Shown in pieces: positions 8,496 through 16,206 of a stretch of 24,321 nucleotides of DNA (the first letter of the stretch is position 1; every line of letters starts with the position of its first letter). Origin of the DNA: Ruminococcus sp. (lineage in GTDB: Bacteria > Bacillota > Clostridia > Oscillospirales > Acutalibacteraceae); contig JAMPAE010000006.1 in assembly GCA_023667385.1 (NCBI GenBank), positions 1 to 24,321 on the forward strand, read 5' to 3'. Below the pieces are notes generated by a model. It made no database searches and was not told the DNA's origin. It worked only from the letters and a program-made list of their open reading frames with translations. The translations under genes were made by a program, and so were the position numbers.

Positions 8496-9020
8496 TTAAA
8501 AAGCAACTATATAGCAAACAGTTGCAGCAACTGCAAGCAGAAATGTAATGCAGTATTTTTCGGCGTATGCGCCGATGTAACATCCGAGGAAACCGGGCGC
8601 ATAGAAAATTTTCTGCAAAAGGTTACCTCTTTTATAGATTGCCTCTTTCATGTTGAGCGCATCCTCAACCAGCGGATAGCTATTGACATAAAGTGAAACA
8701 GAAAGCCAAAAAGCGATGATGTTTACAATGGTTACTGCCACGCCGCTCATTTCAAAAAGGAACAGGCACAAAAATGACGGAATCAAAAGCAGGAAAGAAA
8801 GCAATGCATTCATGAACGCAGGAACAAAACAGATTGCAAATGCTCCCGACGGGGTTGAAATCAGCTCATGCTCAATGTGGCTGCTCATTTCGTCACGTCT
8901 GACAAGACGGTTATCCTCAACCGGGACTCCGCAAATGCGGCAAACAAGGTGTTCCCAAAAGCCCCTGATCATCGCACCGGGAAAGGTGAGGTATTTTATG
9001 ATTACATAAAACGTCGTCAT
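8496..9020 (-). CDS. Polytopic membrane protein, possibly an inactive M50-like protease relative
   Basis: A 174-aa protein with hydrophobic segments at about 58-90, 93-112 and 155-174. It starts inside the upstream gene's stop (TGATG overlap) with a strong GGGAGGTGA ribosome binding site in that gene's last codons, so the two are translationally coupled. I do not recognise a firm family. The segment FPGAMIRGFWEHLVCRICGV (13-32) has the spacing of the WPG-x-x-IHExxHxxxAxxxG active-site helix of small M50-type membrane proteases. The later SYPLVEDALN (114-123) resembles their HxFPSxxDAxN motif. At the HExxH positions it reads R-G-F-W-E, so zinc chemistry would be lost. The family link is inference; that it is a coupled membrane protein is clear. 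Confidence 0.75.
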   Translation of the reverse strand: MTTFYVIIKYLTFPGAMIRGFWEHLVCRICGVPVEDNRLVRRDEMSSHIEHELISTPSGAFAICFVPAFMNALLSFLLLIPSFLCLFLFEMSGVAVTIVNIIAFWLSVSLYVNSYPLVEDALNMKEAIYKRGNLLQKIFYAPGFLGCYIGAYAEKYCITFLLAVAATVCYIVAF

Positions 9021-10525
9021 CAGATGTCACCTCCCTTTTCTGTGAGAACATTTTCAAGGGTTGTTTTGCCTGCCTTGAATTTTGCAACAGATGAGCCGAT
9101 TTTATAGCCATAAGATTCAAGCGTTTCTTTTGCATATTTATATGCTTCATCATCGTCAGCATAGGCAGCACAAAGCGCATAAAGATTAAAATCATTCACT
9201 GTTGGCTGGCAGCTTTGCATATACTTGGTGATTGAATCCATTGCCTTTTCGCCGTCCGCTTTGAAAAGATAAGCAATTGCATAGCTTCTGTAAAAATCAG
9301 GTGTTGAAGTTTGAGAACCTGTATAAATTTCTTCAGCCTGCTGAGCAATTTCAAGAATCTTGTCTGCATCAGGCTTCTCCGTGAAGCGATAGGCGTTCGC
9401 ATAATAAAGATACATCGTTGTTTCTTCGGCATTGATTTCCATGCTGATGTCAAAATACTTTTTAACAAGCTCAACATCACCGTTATTTGATGCAATGTTC
9501 ATCAGGTTTGTGATGTAAATCCACGGATGTTTTCCGCCGTCGAGCTGTTCAATTTTCAAAAGCTGCTCAAGCTGCTTTTCGTCATCATCCTTATTGATGA
9601 GCATAAGCAGATACTTCCCGTATTCAAGGAACGCTTCACTGTATTCACCGGTTTCTCGGTTTTCCTCAATGAGCTTGTCGGCTTTTTTCATGTTTTCCTT
9701 ATAATTAAGGTCACCGCCGTTGAGTGCATCACCAAAAGTTTCATTGAGGATGTTTGATGTATTCGTCAGAATATCATATTCAGATTTAATCTCTTTAAGG
9801 CGTTTATTCCATGGGCGGTTAAGCGCAGCATCACTGTAATACTGACCTATGAGCACATTTGAGTCGCCGTAATAGCCGAGGTCAGCCATTGTGTAAATCA
9901 TGTTTCTGACAGCTTTCATCGAAACATTGTCACCGGCGTTTTTCCGGCTGACATATTGCTGATAATAGGACGCAGCAGTGGCAAGTTTATGCTCGGAATA
10001 AGCTGATTCGGCAACGATCAGGTTAGAAAAATCGTTCACATCGTCTTTTATGAGGAAGAATGAAAGCGCTGTTATGCCGATTGTCAGCACAATTGCAATC
10101 ACACCAAACCAATTGAGCGGGTTACGCTTCATCATTTCACGGCATTCGGCGCAATACGGATAATCTTCACCAAACGATTCATCACGTCTTTTTTCTCCGC
10201 AGCATTCGCAAAGCTCATCTTCCGGAATTTCACCGTCATCGTCTTCATCAGTTTCAGCGTCTTCATGAATTTCATCAAGCTCCTGAATGAGCATTTCGCT
10301 GTCATCAGCTTCACCGCTCGCAGCTTTGTCAAGCTCCTGCTGAAACATATCCCTGATTTCGTTCAGTTCCTTTTCAAGTGCTTCGTCTTGTTCGTTCACT
10401 TCGTTTTCCGCTTCATCAAAAACAGCCTTGTCAAAGGTTTCTTCGGTGTCAGCCGCAGGCTCTTCAGCTTTGATGGCATCAACGTTCTCTTCGGGGAGAG
10501 ATTCGTTCTTTTCTAATTCGTCCAA
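9020..10525 (-). CDS. Acidic zinc-ribbon membrane protein with TPR-like C-terminal domain
   Basis: A 501-aa protein of unknown function. Residues 1-105 are very acidic (runs of Asp/Glu) and probably disordered. A CxxC...CxxC zinc ribbon follows (Cys106/109 and Cys125/128, with the extra Cys108). Then comes one transmembrane helix (about 139-159) and a helical region of about 340 residues with TPR-like repeats (AYSEHKLATAASYYQQYV, SEAFLEYGKYLLMLI, AYAIAYLFKADGEKAM style). The start is a TTG at 10525, fixed by AAGGAGG seven bases upstream; no ATG lies nearby. It has a strong promoter and is first in a two-gene operon. The likely topology is a cytoplasmic acidic/ribbon part and an extracellular helical domain, so it may be a scaffold at the membrane. 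Confidence 0.88.
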   Translation of the reverse strand: MDELEKNESLPEENVDAIKAEEPAADTEETFDKAVFDEAENEVNEQDEALEKELNEIRDMFQQELDKAASGEADDSEMLIQELDEIHEDAETDEDDDGEIPEDELCECCGEKRRDESFGEDYPYCAECREMMKRNPLNWFGVIAIVLTIGITALSFFLIKDDVNDFSNLIVAESAYSEHKLATAASYYQQYVSRKNAGDNVSMKAVRNMIYTMADLGYYGDSNVLIGQYYSDAALNRPWNKRLKEIKSEYDILTNTSNILNETFGDALNGGDLNYKENMKKADKLIEENRETGEYSEAFLEYGKYLLMLINKDDDEKQLEQLLKIEQLDGGKHPWIYITNLMNIASNNGDVELVKKYFDISMEINAEETTMYLYYANAYRFTEKPDADKILEIAQQAEEIYTGSQTSTPDFYRSYAIAYLFKADGEKAMDSITKYMQSCQPTVNDFNLYALCAAYADDDEAYKYAKETLESYGYKIGSSVAKFKAGKTTLENVLTEKGGDI

Positions 10526-10556
10526 GAAAACTCCTCCTTAAATTAATATGCTTTTT

Positions 10557-10585
10557 ATTGTAACACTGATTTTGGAAAATTGCAA
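10557..10585 (-). promoter_or_regulatory. Promoter of the zinc-ribbon/TPR operon
   Basis: Minus strand TTGCAA (10580-10585), a 17-base spacer and TACAAT (10557-10562). The TTG start at 10525 follows about 25 bases after the expected transcription start. Confidence 0.75.
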
Positions 10586-10650
10586 CCGCCCTTCCAAGTA
10601 TAAACAATTTTAATTAGTTTATCTCCGCAAACTGAGATTTAGCTTAAATT

Positions 10651-10686
10651 ATCAAAACATCCCCAACAATTCAGTTGAGGATGTTT
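10651..10686 (-). terminator. Terminator of the FN3-repeat gene
   Basis: A 13-bp stem with one G-T wobble on the minus strand (arms 10674-10686 and 10655-10667, loop of six), followed by TTTTGAT. The T-run is short, but the hairpin sits right after the stop at 10699. Confidence 0.65.
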
Positions 10687-10698
10687 GTCAAGGTTAAA

Positions 10699-13002
10699 TC
10701 AAAGACCCGGCACAAACAAAGGCAAATATTCTTTTGGAAGCGCTATATCCTCAACGCTTGATGAAACGCTTGAAATTTTGACTTCACTTTTTTCATTTTT
10801 GCTGTTTTTAAATTCAATTTTAACAGGCTCGCCATTTAGGAAATAATAAGTGCAGGTTTCGTTCGCAGCTGTTTTATAGCTTGCGGTTGAATGTGTTTTT
10901 CCGTCGATTTTTGCCGTTGACCATGTGACTGCTGCGTTTGCGGCAGCTTTCGGTGCAAACAGCTCATTCATTATCGGAACATCAAAATCTTTCAGCATTT
11001 CTTCTGCTTCACTTGATTCAATGTATGCTCCCATCTCATCAATACAAATATAGCTCTTGGTTTTCTTTTTTGAAACTATACGATACAAACTGATGTTGAA
11101 GCTGCCCATGTCCTCGCCGAGGCTTTCAAACTGCTTTTTCAAATCCGGGTCGACAGAAGCCATCTGAATCATATCCATACTGACGCTCAACGCACCGTTT
11201 TTAGCTGCATAAATCACGTCAAGCCCATCTGCTGAACCTTCAATCGGCATATTGAAATTAATCTTAAACGTTCCGCTTTTGAAAATGTTCTGATATTTTG
11301 TGACATAATCAATTCTCTTTGTTGCGGCTGTAACAACGCCGGATTTAACACCTGCCGCTTTTGATGAGTTATAGGCTTCAACTCTATATGAATATGACTT
11401 ATTGATGTCTAAGTTATAAATCACAGCCTTGTTCGTTGATACGCTTGCAACCTTTTTGATATCTTTCTTGGTTTTGGTATCATAAGAATATACATTATAA
11501 CCTGCTGCACCTGAAACCTTTGTCCATTTCAGCGTTATTGCGTAGTCCGATGCAGTCGCTTTCAGACCGGTAACCTTTGCAAGCAACGTTTTTGCCGAAG
11601 CAAGAGCTGAATAGTCGCTGTAATATGAAACACCCGAAACTGTTCTGTAAGCTCTGACAGCAATTTTATAGCTTGTGTTTGCTTTCAGTGATGAAAGTGC
11701 TGCCGTGTTTGTTGTCACGGTTTTGAGCAGAGTGTATTTTTTGCTTGATGAATCATAGGAATAAACCTTATAGCCGCTTGCTCCGCTGACCTTGCCCCAT
11801 GTGACAGTCATTGATGTATCTTTAATTGCGGAAAGCTTGACCGATGTCGGCTTTGCAGGAGCTGTTGCACAACTGAAAAGCGGCGATTGATTGCTGACGT
11901 AAGTTTTCTTATTCTTAACCGACTGTGCCTTAACAAGATAGTAATAAGTTTTACCTGCGCTGAGCTTTTTGATTGTTGCAGTGTTCGTTGTTACGGTTGC
12001 AATTTTGGCGTATTTCTTGGTTGATGAATTATAGGAATATACAATGTAATTTTTGGCACCTGAAACCTTGTTCCAGCTCAGAGTGACCGAGGTGGTTGTG
12101 CTTTTGGCTGTCACTTTAAGTTGAGTTGTTGCCGATGCAAGGGCTGAATATGCACCGTAATACAAGGTGTTTGAAACTTTTCTATATGCTCTTACAGCGA
12201 TTTTATAGTTAGTGTTCGCTTTCAAAGATGAAATGGTTGCCTTGTTTGATGTAACCGTTGCAAGCAGGGTATATTTTTTGTTTGACGAATTATAAGAATA
12301 AACCTTGTAGCCGCTTGCTCCGCTGACCTTGTTCCATGTAACCGTCATTGAAGTATCTTTGATTGCGGAAAGCTTCACTGATGACGGCTTTGCAGGAGCT
12401 GTTGCGCAACTGAAAACATCAGAGTAAGCACCGGTATATGTCTTTTTGTTTTTGACGGCCTGAGCTTTAACTGCATATGAATATGTTTTGCCTGCGCTCA
12501 GATTTTTAATTGTTGCAGTGTTTTTGCTGACAGTTGCAACTTTTGTGTATTTCTTATTTGATGCGTTATATGAATACACAATGTACTTCGTTGCACCGAC
12601 AACTTTGCCCCATGAAAGTGTGACAGATGAGGTTGTGCTTGTTGCCTTGAACGATTTCGCTTTTGCGGGCACAATACTGAAATTCACTGTTTTGGAGCCT
12701 GTATAGCCGCTGCCGCTTTTTGCTTTCACAACAACCTTTGCAGTTCCGAAGTTTTTGTTGTTTGAATAGGATACAGTGTAATGTGTTCCGCTTTTCAAGG
12801 TTGTGTTACCTGATTTAACCGTAACCGTCGGTTTGAGCGTTTTGCCTGTATAGTCAACTGTTTTTGCAACGGTCACCGTGCAGGACGAAATTGCTTTCGC
12901 CGACGCCGCCGAAGCAGAAAAAGCAAACAAAAATGAAAAGCAAACCATCACCGCAGCAAAAATCAGCGATGCCGACTTTTTAATGTTTTTGTCTTTCTTC
13001 AT
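10699..13002 (-). CDS. Secreted protein with one Ig-like and five FN3 domains
   Basis: A 767-aa exported protein. Residues 1-33 are a signal peptide (charged start, hydrophobic core, AxA-type site in SASAASA). Residues 37-112 form a bacterial Ig-like module (YTGKTLKPTVTVKSG...). Five fibronectin type III domains follow at about 114-202, 203-293, 296-382, 383-472 and 475-561, each with a TLSW/TVTW strand and a G-Y-x-V-Y-S-Y strand. Domains 1+2 and 3+4 are a recent tandem duplication. The last 200 residues are a different, unrecognised domain, with beta-rich segments (YICIDEMGAYIESSE, CTYYFLNGEPVKIEF) loosely like lipoprotein-type sensor folds. AGGAGGTG lies eight bases before the ATG. There is no LPXTG motif, dockerin or SLH domain, so attachment is unclear; it may be released or bind carbohydrate or wall polymers. 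Confidence 0.9.
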   Translation of the reverse strand: MKKDKNIKKSASLIFAAVMVCFSFLFAFSASAASAKAISSCTVTVAKTVDYTGKTLKPTVTVKSGNTTLKSGTHYTVSYSNNKNFGTAKVVVKAKSGSGYTGSKTVNFSIVPAKAKSFKATSTTSSVTLSWGKVVGATKYIVYSYNASNKKYTKVATVSKNTATIKNLSAGKTYSYAVKAQAVKNKKTYTGAYSDVFSCATAPAKPSSVKLSAIKDTSMTVTWNKVSGASGYKVYSYNSSNKKYTLLATVTSNKATISSLKANTNYKIAVRAYRKVSNTLYYGAYSALASATTQLKVTAKSTTTSVTLSWNKVSGAKNYIVYSYNSSTKKYAKIATVTTNTATIKKLSAGKTYYYLVKAQSVKNKKTYVSNQSPLFSCATAPAKPTSVKLSAIKDTSMTVTWGKVSGASGYKVYSYDSSSKKYTLLKTVTTNTAALSSLKANTSYKIAVRAYRTVSGVSYYSDYSALASAKTLLAKVTGLKATASDYAITLKWTKVSGAAGYNVYSYDTKTKKDIKKVASVSTNKAVIYNLDINKSYSYRVEAYNSSKAAGVKSGVVTAATKRIDYVTKYQNIFKSGTFKINFNMPIEGSADGLDVIYAAKNGALSVSMDMIQMASVDPDLKKQFESLGEDMGSFNISLYRIVSKKKTKSYICIDEMGAYIESSEAEEMLKDFDVPIMNELFAPKAAANAAVTWSTAKIDGKTHSTASYKTAANETCTYYFLNGEPVKIEFKNSKNEKSEVKISSVSSSVEDIALPKEYLPLFVPGL
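11587..12663 (-). repeat. Two tandem copies of a 537-bp, two-FN3 coding unit
   Basis: The DNA for residues 114-293 (12124-12663) recurs as that for residues 293-472 (about 11587-12126) at an offset of exactly 537 bases. For example, the 56 bases from 12361 and the 56 bases from 11824 differ at only five positions. Similarity is at DNA as well as protein level, so the duplication looks recent or homogenised. Confidence 0.85.
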
Positions 13003-13027
13003 TTTGAAGCACCTCCTAAAAAAATTT

Positions 13028-13090
13028 GTACTATTATGTACTATTGGGATCTTCCTTTAATATAATATTTTATTTTTAAGCAAAAATCAA
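13028..13090 (-). promoter_or_regulatory. Promoter of the FN3-repeat gene with a 10-bp-spaced direct repeat
   Basis: Minus strand TTGATT (13085-13090), 17 bases, TATTAT (13062-13067). Downstream of the -10, in the leader, the octamer AATAGTAC occurs twice (13038-13045 and 13028-13035) with a 10-base period, one helical turn. That could be a regulator site or chance in AT-rich DNA. Confidence 0.6.
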
Positions 13091-13171
13091 GGCAAACATC
13101 AAAGTTTTAAAATTCTGCAACAAAAATCACAAATTCTTTATTCTGTAAATAATTTTGTAACAAACAGAGGA

Positions 13172-13210
13172 AACGCACAATGCAGCTGAGTGACCACACT
13201 GTGCGTTTTT
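13172..13210. terminator. Hairpin terminator downstream of the small lipoprotein gene
   Basis: AACGCACA (13172-13179) pairs with TGTGCGTT (13200-13207), with partial pairing inside the 20-base loop. On the plus strand five T residues follow. On the minus strand, the direction of the lipoprotein gene, only TTT follows, so it works less well as an intrinsic terminator in that direction. No plus-strand gene ends here. Confidence 0.5.
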
Positions 13211-13237
13211 GAGGAATAAGGTAAAACAACCATGCTT

Positions 13238-13540
13238 TTATCTTGCAAGGGTTGTTGCTTTGTCATCGCTTGTGCTTTCATTGTCCTTGCTTTCAATGAC
13301 GCCGTTGTTGTCATCGTCAACGTTGCCGGTCATTGATTCATCTGTGTTTGCCTCAGAATCATCAGTCGACTCATCCGTCAAATCATCATTTGCATCATCC
13401 ATTGTGAGCGGCGCCGTTGTTGTGAGCGCATTGGAAATCTTGTTCTTGTCGTCCTCTGCTTCTTTTCCGCCGCAGGCAACAAGGCACGCAAGGCTGAGCA
13501 CAAGAGCGGCAGCAATGATGAGTGAAACAATTTTTTTCAT
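13238..13540 (-). CDS. Small acidic lipoprotein
   Basis: A 100-aa protein with a lipoprotein signal peptide ending in the lipobox LVAC (Cys23), so it should be lipid-anchored on the outer face of the membrane. The mature part is about 77 residues of low complexity, rich in Asp, Glu, Ser, Thr and Asn, with no recognisable domain. AAGGAG lies 11 bases upstream. It is probably monocistronic, with a promoter at about 13628. The function is unknown. Confidence 0.8.
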   Translation of the reverse strand: MKKIVSLIIAAALVLSLACLVACGGKEAEDDKNKISNALTTTAPLTMDDANDDLTDESTDDSEANTDESMTGNVDDDNNGVIESKDNESTSDDKATTLAR

Positions 13541-13569
13541 GGTTATGTCTGCTCCTTTGCAAAGTTTTA

Positions 13570-13633
13570 ACGCTGAAAATCAGCGTGAACATCTTCCGTG
13601 TTGATTTTTCGGTGATGTTACTTAATAATTATA
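13570..13633 (-). promoter_or_regulatory. Promoter -10 and leader hairpin of the small lipoprotein gene
   Basis: The minus strand has a perfect TATAAT (13628-13633) with only a weak -35 (TGAATA, 17 bases upstream). Within the leader a seven-bp perfect stem ACGCTGA-TTT-TCAGCGT (13570-13586) stands about 20 bases before the ribosome binding site. Confidence 0.5.
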
Positions 13634-13790
13634 CGAGCTATTATGGGATTTATTCATCGAAACACGTCGACAGTTAATTTTTATTTTTTCTTTTATTGCT
13701 TCTGCCATTTTAATATACAACAGATGTATAATAACTATGTTTATTAGTTGTACTTTTATCGACATATTTGTAAATTTTGCTCTATACCTA

Positions 13791-13819
13791 TTGACAAAAA
13801 AAACAAAATTGGGTATCGT
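13791..13819 (+). promoter_or_regulatory. Candidate promoter of the 13901 gene
   Basis: A perfect TTGACA (13791-13796) is followed by an A-rich 17-base spacer and TATCGT (13814-13819), an imperfect -10. Other -10-like boxes lie further right (TATGAT at 13827), so the exact start is unsure. Confidence 0.5.
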
Positions 13820-13851
13820 ATATCTATATGATAGAATCACATATTTGCCGC

Positions 13852-13873
13852 TTGCATCAGATGGCTGATGCAA
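13852..13873 (+). promoter_or_regulatory. Perfect leader hairpin before the 13901 gene
   Basis: TTGCATCAG-ATGG-CTGATGCAA is a nine-bp perfect stem with a four-base loop, ending 10 bases before the GAGGAG ribosome binding site. There is no T-run after it, so it is more likely an RNA-stability or regulatory stem than a terminator. Confidence 0.6.
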
Positions 13874-13900
13874 ACGACTTTTAAGAGGAGACGATTATTA

Positions 13901-14866
13901 ATGAAAAAAGAAATTAGAATTGTGGTCAGCATTGTTCTGGCAGTTTGGTTCTTCTTCATGGGCTTTGAAATCGGTTCATATAAAGAAAGAAAAGCACAGA
14001 GCACTTCCGTAAATGTTCCGCAAACAAACATTGCAGAGCAAACAACAGTTGCTCCCATCACACAAACCCCGCAAACAACAGTTGCTCCGGTTGTAACAAC
14101 AGAAGCTGCAACAAGCGACATTGCAAGCCAAACAACAAATGACAGCCAGTCAAACGAAACAACAGCAGACAACAGCACTGTCACAAAAGTTCCCGCAAAC
14201 AATGATCCGTCTTCACTTTCAAAGGAAGAAATCCTTAAAAATGTTACTGACGCCATCAATGCAGTCAAATCCGAACAAAACATGACAGCCGTCAGAACAG
14301 AAACAATCACAATTAACCTCACAGACTTGAGTCTTGCAAGCCTCAAGAATACCGTAAACAATATCATTCAGGGTCTTGCAGGTGAAGAAAAGTTCACTTA
14401 TAACTTCCAGAACGGTCAGGCAACAGGCGTTGATGACAACGGTAAGGAAGATGAGGACGGCGTTCAGTCTCCGAACTCTGCAATTCCGCCAAAAAACGCT
14501 CAGTTTGCACTTCCTGCTGACGGCGTTGTTGCTGCAACAGCTCAGAAAGACGGCGCAAACACAGTTTACACCCTGAAGCTTGTTGAAGAATCAACCACCT
14601 ATACCGCTCCTGTTCCTCAGTATAACTCGCTTGCATTCAGCTATCTTGACCTTACATCAATTGATATTCCAATTGCAACGATTACAGATGCTTCAATGCA
14701 TTATCCGGGAACAGAAATCACTGCAACCGTCAACGAAGCAGGCAAGCTTATCGGTCTTCACTATGTAATGCCGATGGATGGTTATGGTGAAGCAAGCATC
14801 AGAATCGCTTCAGGTAACGCAACATTCGAAGGTTCAGATGATGAGGCATGGACATTCAGCTATTAA
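13901..14866 (+). CDS. Membrane-anchored protein with Thr-rich linker and unknown extracellular domain
   Basis: A 321-aa protein. Residues 6-24 are a hydrophobic membrane anchor (IRIVVSIVLAVWFFFMGF) with no lipobox and no clear cleavage site. Residues 30-105 are a Thr/Gln/Asn/Pro linker with repeats such as TTVAP. The remaining 215 residues are a beta-rich domain I do not recognise, ending in EGSDDEAWTFSY. The ATG at 13901 has AAGAGGAG upstream; an in-frame ATG at 13868 lies inside the leader hairpin and lacks a binding site. The layout suggests a wall-spanning surface protein. It is followed by a strong terminator. Confidence 0.85.
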   Translation: MKKEIRIVVSIVLAVWFFFMGFEIGSYKERKAQSTSVNVPQTNIAEQTTVAPITQTPQTTVAPVVTTEAATSDIASQTTNDSQSNETTADNSTVTKVPANNDPSSLSKEEILKNVTDAINAVKSEQNMTAVRTETITINLTDLSLASLKNTVNNIIQGLAGEEKFTYNFQNGQATGVDDNGKEDEDGVQSPNSAIPPKNAQFALPADGVVAATAQKDGANTVYTLKLVEESTTYTAPVPQYNSLAFSYLDLTSIDIPIATITDASMHYPGTEITATVNEAGKLIGLHYVMPMDGYGEASIRIASGNATFEGSDDEAWTFSY

Positions 14867-14890
14867 TCTGACCATTAAAACTTAACAATT

Positions 14891-14924
14891 AACCTCGCTG
14901 TGAATTGCAGCGAGGTTGTTTTTT
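14891..14924 (+). terminator. Terminator of the 13901 gene
   Basis: Ten-bp perfect stem AACCTCGCTG/CAGCGAGGTT (14891-14900, 14908-14917), seven-base loop, then G and six T residues. Confidence 0.92.
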
Positions 14925-14930
14925 GCTCGT

Positions 14931-14978
14931 AAAAATATGCGGGCAATGTTTCATTCAGCAAAAAACGTTCACCCGCAA
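14931..14978 (-). terminator. Probable terminator of the nan operon
   Basis: On the minus strand GCGGG (14972-14976) pairs with CCCGC (14939-14943) and the pairing extends imperfectly inwards (AACGTTT with AAACATT). ATATTTTTA follows (14931-14938). It lies 18 bases after the epimerase stop. Confidence 0.6.
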
Positions 14979-14994
14979 TATTAAAATTGTAATT

Positions 14995-16197
14995 TTATTT
15001 TTTCAAAAGTTCATCAATCAAGCTGTCAAGCATAATCAACATTCTCGGCAGATGGAACGGACCTTTGAATGTGCTGCCCTTGCAGGCCGGCTCGGTCGGT
15101 TTGCCGTCACGGCGCAGATAACCGTACCAATCGCCGTATTCAGGGTCAGAGAAATACGTTTTACAGTATTCAAGCGTTTTTCTGAAATTGTTGAGGTAAT
15201 ATTCATCATCCGTGTCACGATACGCCATCATTGAAGCGATGAGAATTTCATTGTGCGGCCACCAGAGCTTCATGTCATGTTCATATGCTTCAGGCGGATT
15301 ACCGAGACAATCACGGAAATAGAGTAAACCACCGTACTCCTTATCCCAGCCGCCCTCAAACGCCATACGATATACCTCTTGAGCCTTTTTGTGAAGCTGC
15401 TCATCGCCGATTCTGTTTGCTTCTTCCATAACGAACCAGCTACATTCAATGTCATGGCCGGGGTTAACCACTCTGCCCTCGGTGACGTCACTCATAAATT
15501 CGCCGTTCATTCCAACGGTTTCAAGTGTGCATTTCAGCTCAGGCTTGTGATGATATTTGAAAATTTCGTCAACACATTCGGCGCTGTACTTATCATATAG
15601 TTCCTCATTTGCCTTGTCAGCCTTGCGCATGATTGCAGTTGTGTTGAGGAAAATCATCGGGTTTGCAAGTGCCCTGCCCCGACGTGTTTCAGGAATTGTT
15701 TTTGCGCCCAAGCCGGTCGGGTCTTTCATACCATGGTTGAGGTCATAAATCAACTGATAAGCCAGCTTTGCCCTTTCAAGGCATTTTTCATCGCCGGTTG
15801 CCATGTAGTATTCAGCGTTGGCGATGCAATAAAAGCTTTCGGAAAAGCAATAGCGCCTTTGACGAAGCGGCTTTCCGTCCGCTGTCACGGTGAAATACAT
15901 TCTTCTGCCTGCATCCCTGTTGATGCAGTATTTTTCCATGAAATCAAGGCAGGATTTTGATGCATCAAGCCATTCCTGCTTTACGCCGTAAACATTGCAA
16001 AGGTGAGCAAAAATCCAGCCGCATCTTCCCTGCATCCAAACGCTTTTATCGGTGGAATAAATTTTGCCTGTTCTGTCGAGGCAGGTGTAAACGCCGCCGT
16101 GCTCTTTGTCAATACCGTTTTTCAGCCAGAAATTAACCGAGCGTTCAAGCTCTTCCCTAACCCACTTTTGAGTTTCAACAAGATATTGTCTGTCCAT
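14995..16197 (-). CDS. N-acylglucosamine 2-epimerase (AGE/renin-binding-protein family)
   Basis: A 400-aa alpha/alpha-barrel epimerase expected to interconvert N-acetylmannosamine and N-acetylglucosamine. Family landmarks are RRYCFSESF (115-123), NPGHDIECSWF (245-255, His248), LWWPHNE (311-317) and KGPFHLPR (378-385, His382); the two histidines match the catalytic pair known in AGE enzymes. The length is typical. It starts nine bases after the nanA stop, with a TGAGG binding site that includes that stop codon, so the genes are co-transcribed. Paired with a neuraminate lyase, the likely role is the second step of sialic acid breakdown. It is the RnBP type, unrelated to the TIM-barrel NanE type. 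Family members acting on other sugars (cellobiose, mannose) exist, but the context favours ManNAc. Confidence 0.9.
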   Translation of the reverse strand: MDRQYLVETQKWVREELERSVNFWLKNGIDKEHGGVYTCLDRTGKIYSTDKSVWMQGRCGWIFAHLCNVYGVKQEWLDASKSCLDFMEKYCINRDAGRRMYFTVTADGKPLRQRRYCFSESFYCIANAEYYMATGDEKCLERAKLAYQLIYDLNHGMKDPTGLGAKTIPETRRGRALANPMIFLNTTAIMRKADKANEELYDKYSAECVDEIFKYHHKPELKCTLETVGMNGEFMSDVTEGRVVNPGHDIECSWFVMEEANRIGDEQLHKKAQEVYRMAFEGGWDKEYGGLLYFRDCLGNPPEAYEHDMKLWWPHNEILIASMMAYRDTDDEYYLNNFRKTLEYCKTYFSDPEYGDWYGYLRRDGKPTEPACKGSTFKGPFHLPRMLIMLDSLIDELLKK

Positions 16198-16206
16198 AAT
16201 CTATCC

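Larger units (their letters stand above)
13541..13900. other. 360-base divergent intergenic region
   Basis: This AT-rich gap between the leftward lipoprotein gene and the rightward Thr-rich gene holds a leader hairpin and -10 box on the left side (13570-13633), a candidate rightward promoter (13791-13819) and a rightward leader hairpin (13852-13873). The middle part, about 13640-13790, shows no gene or clear element. Confidence 0.6.
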
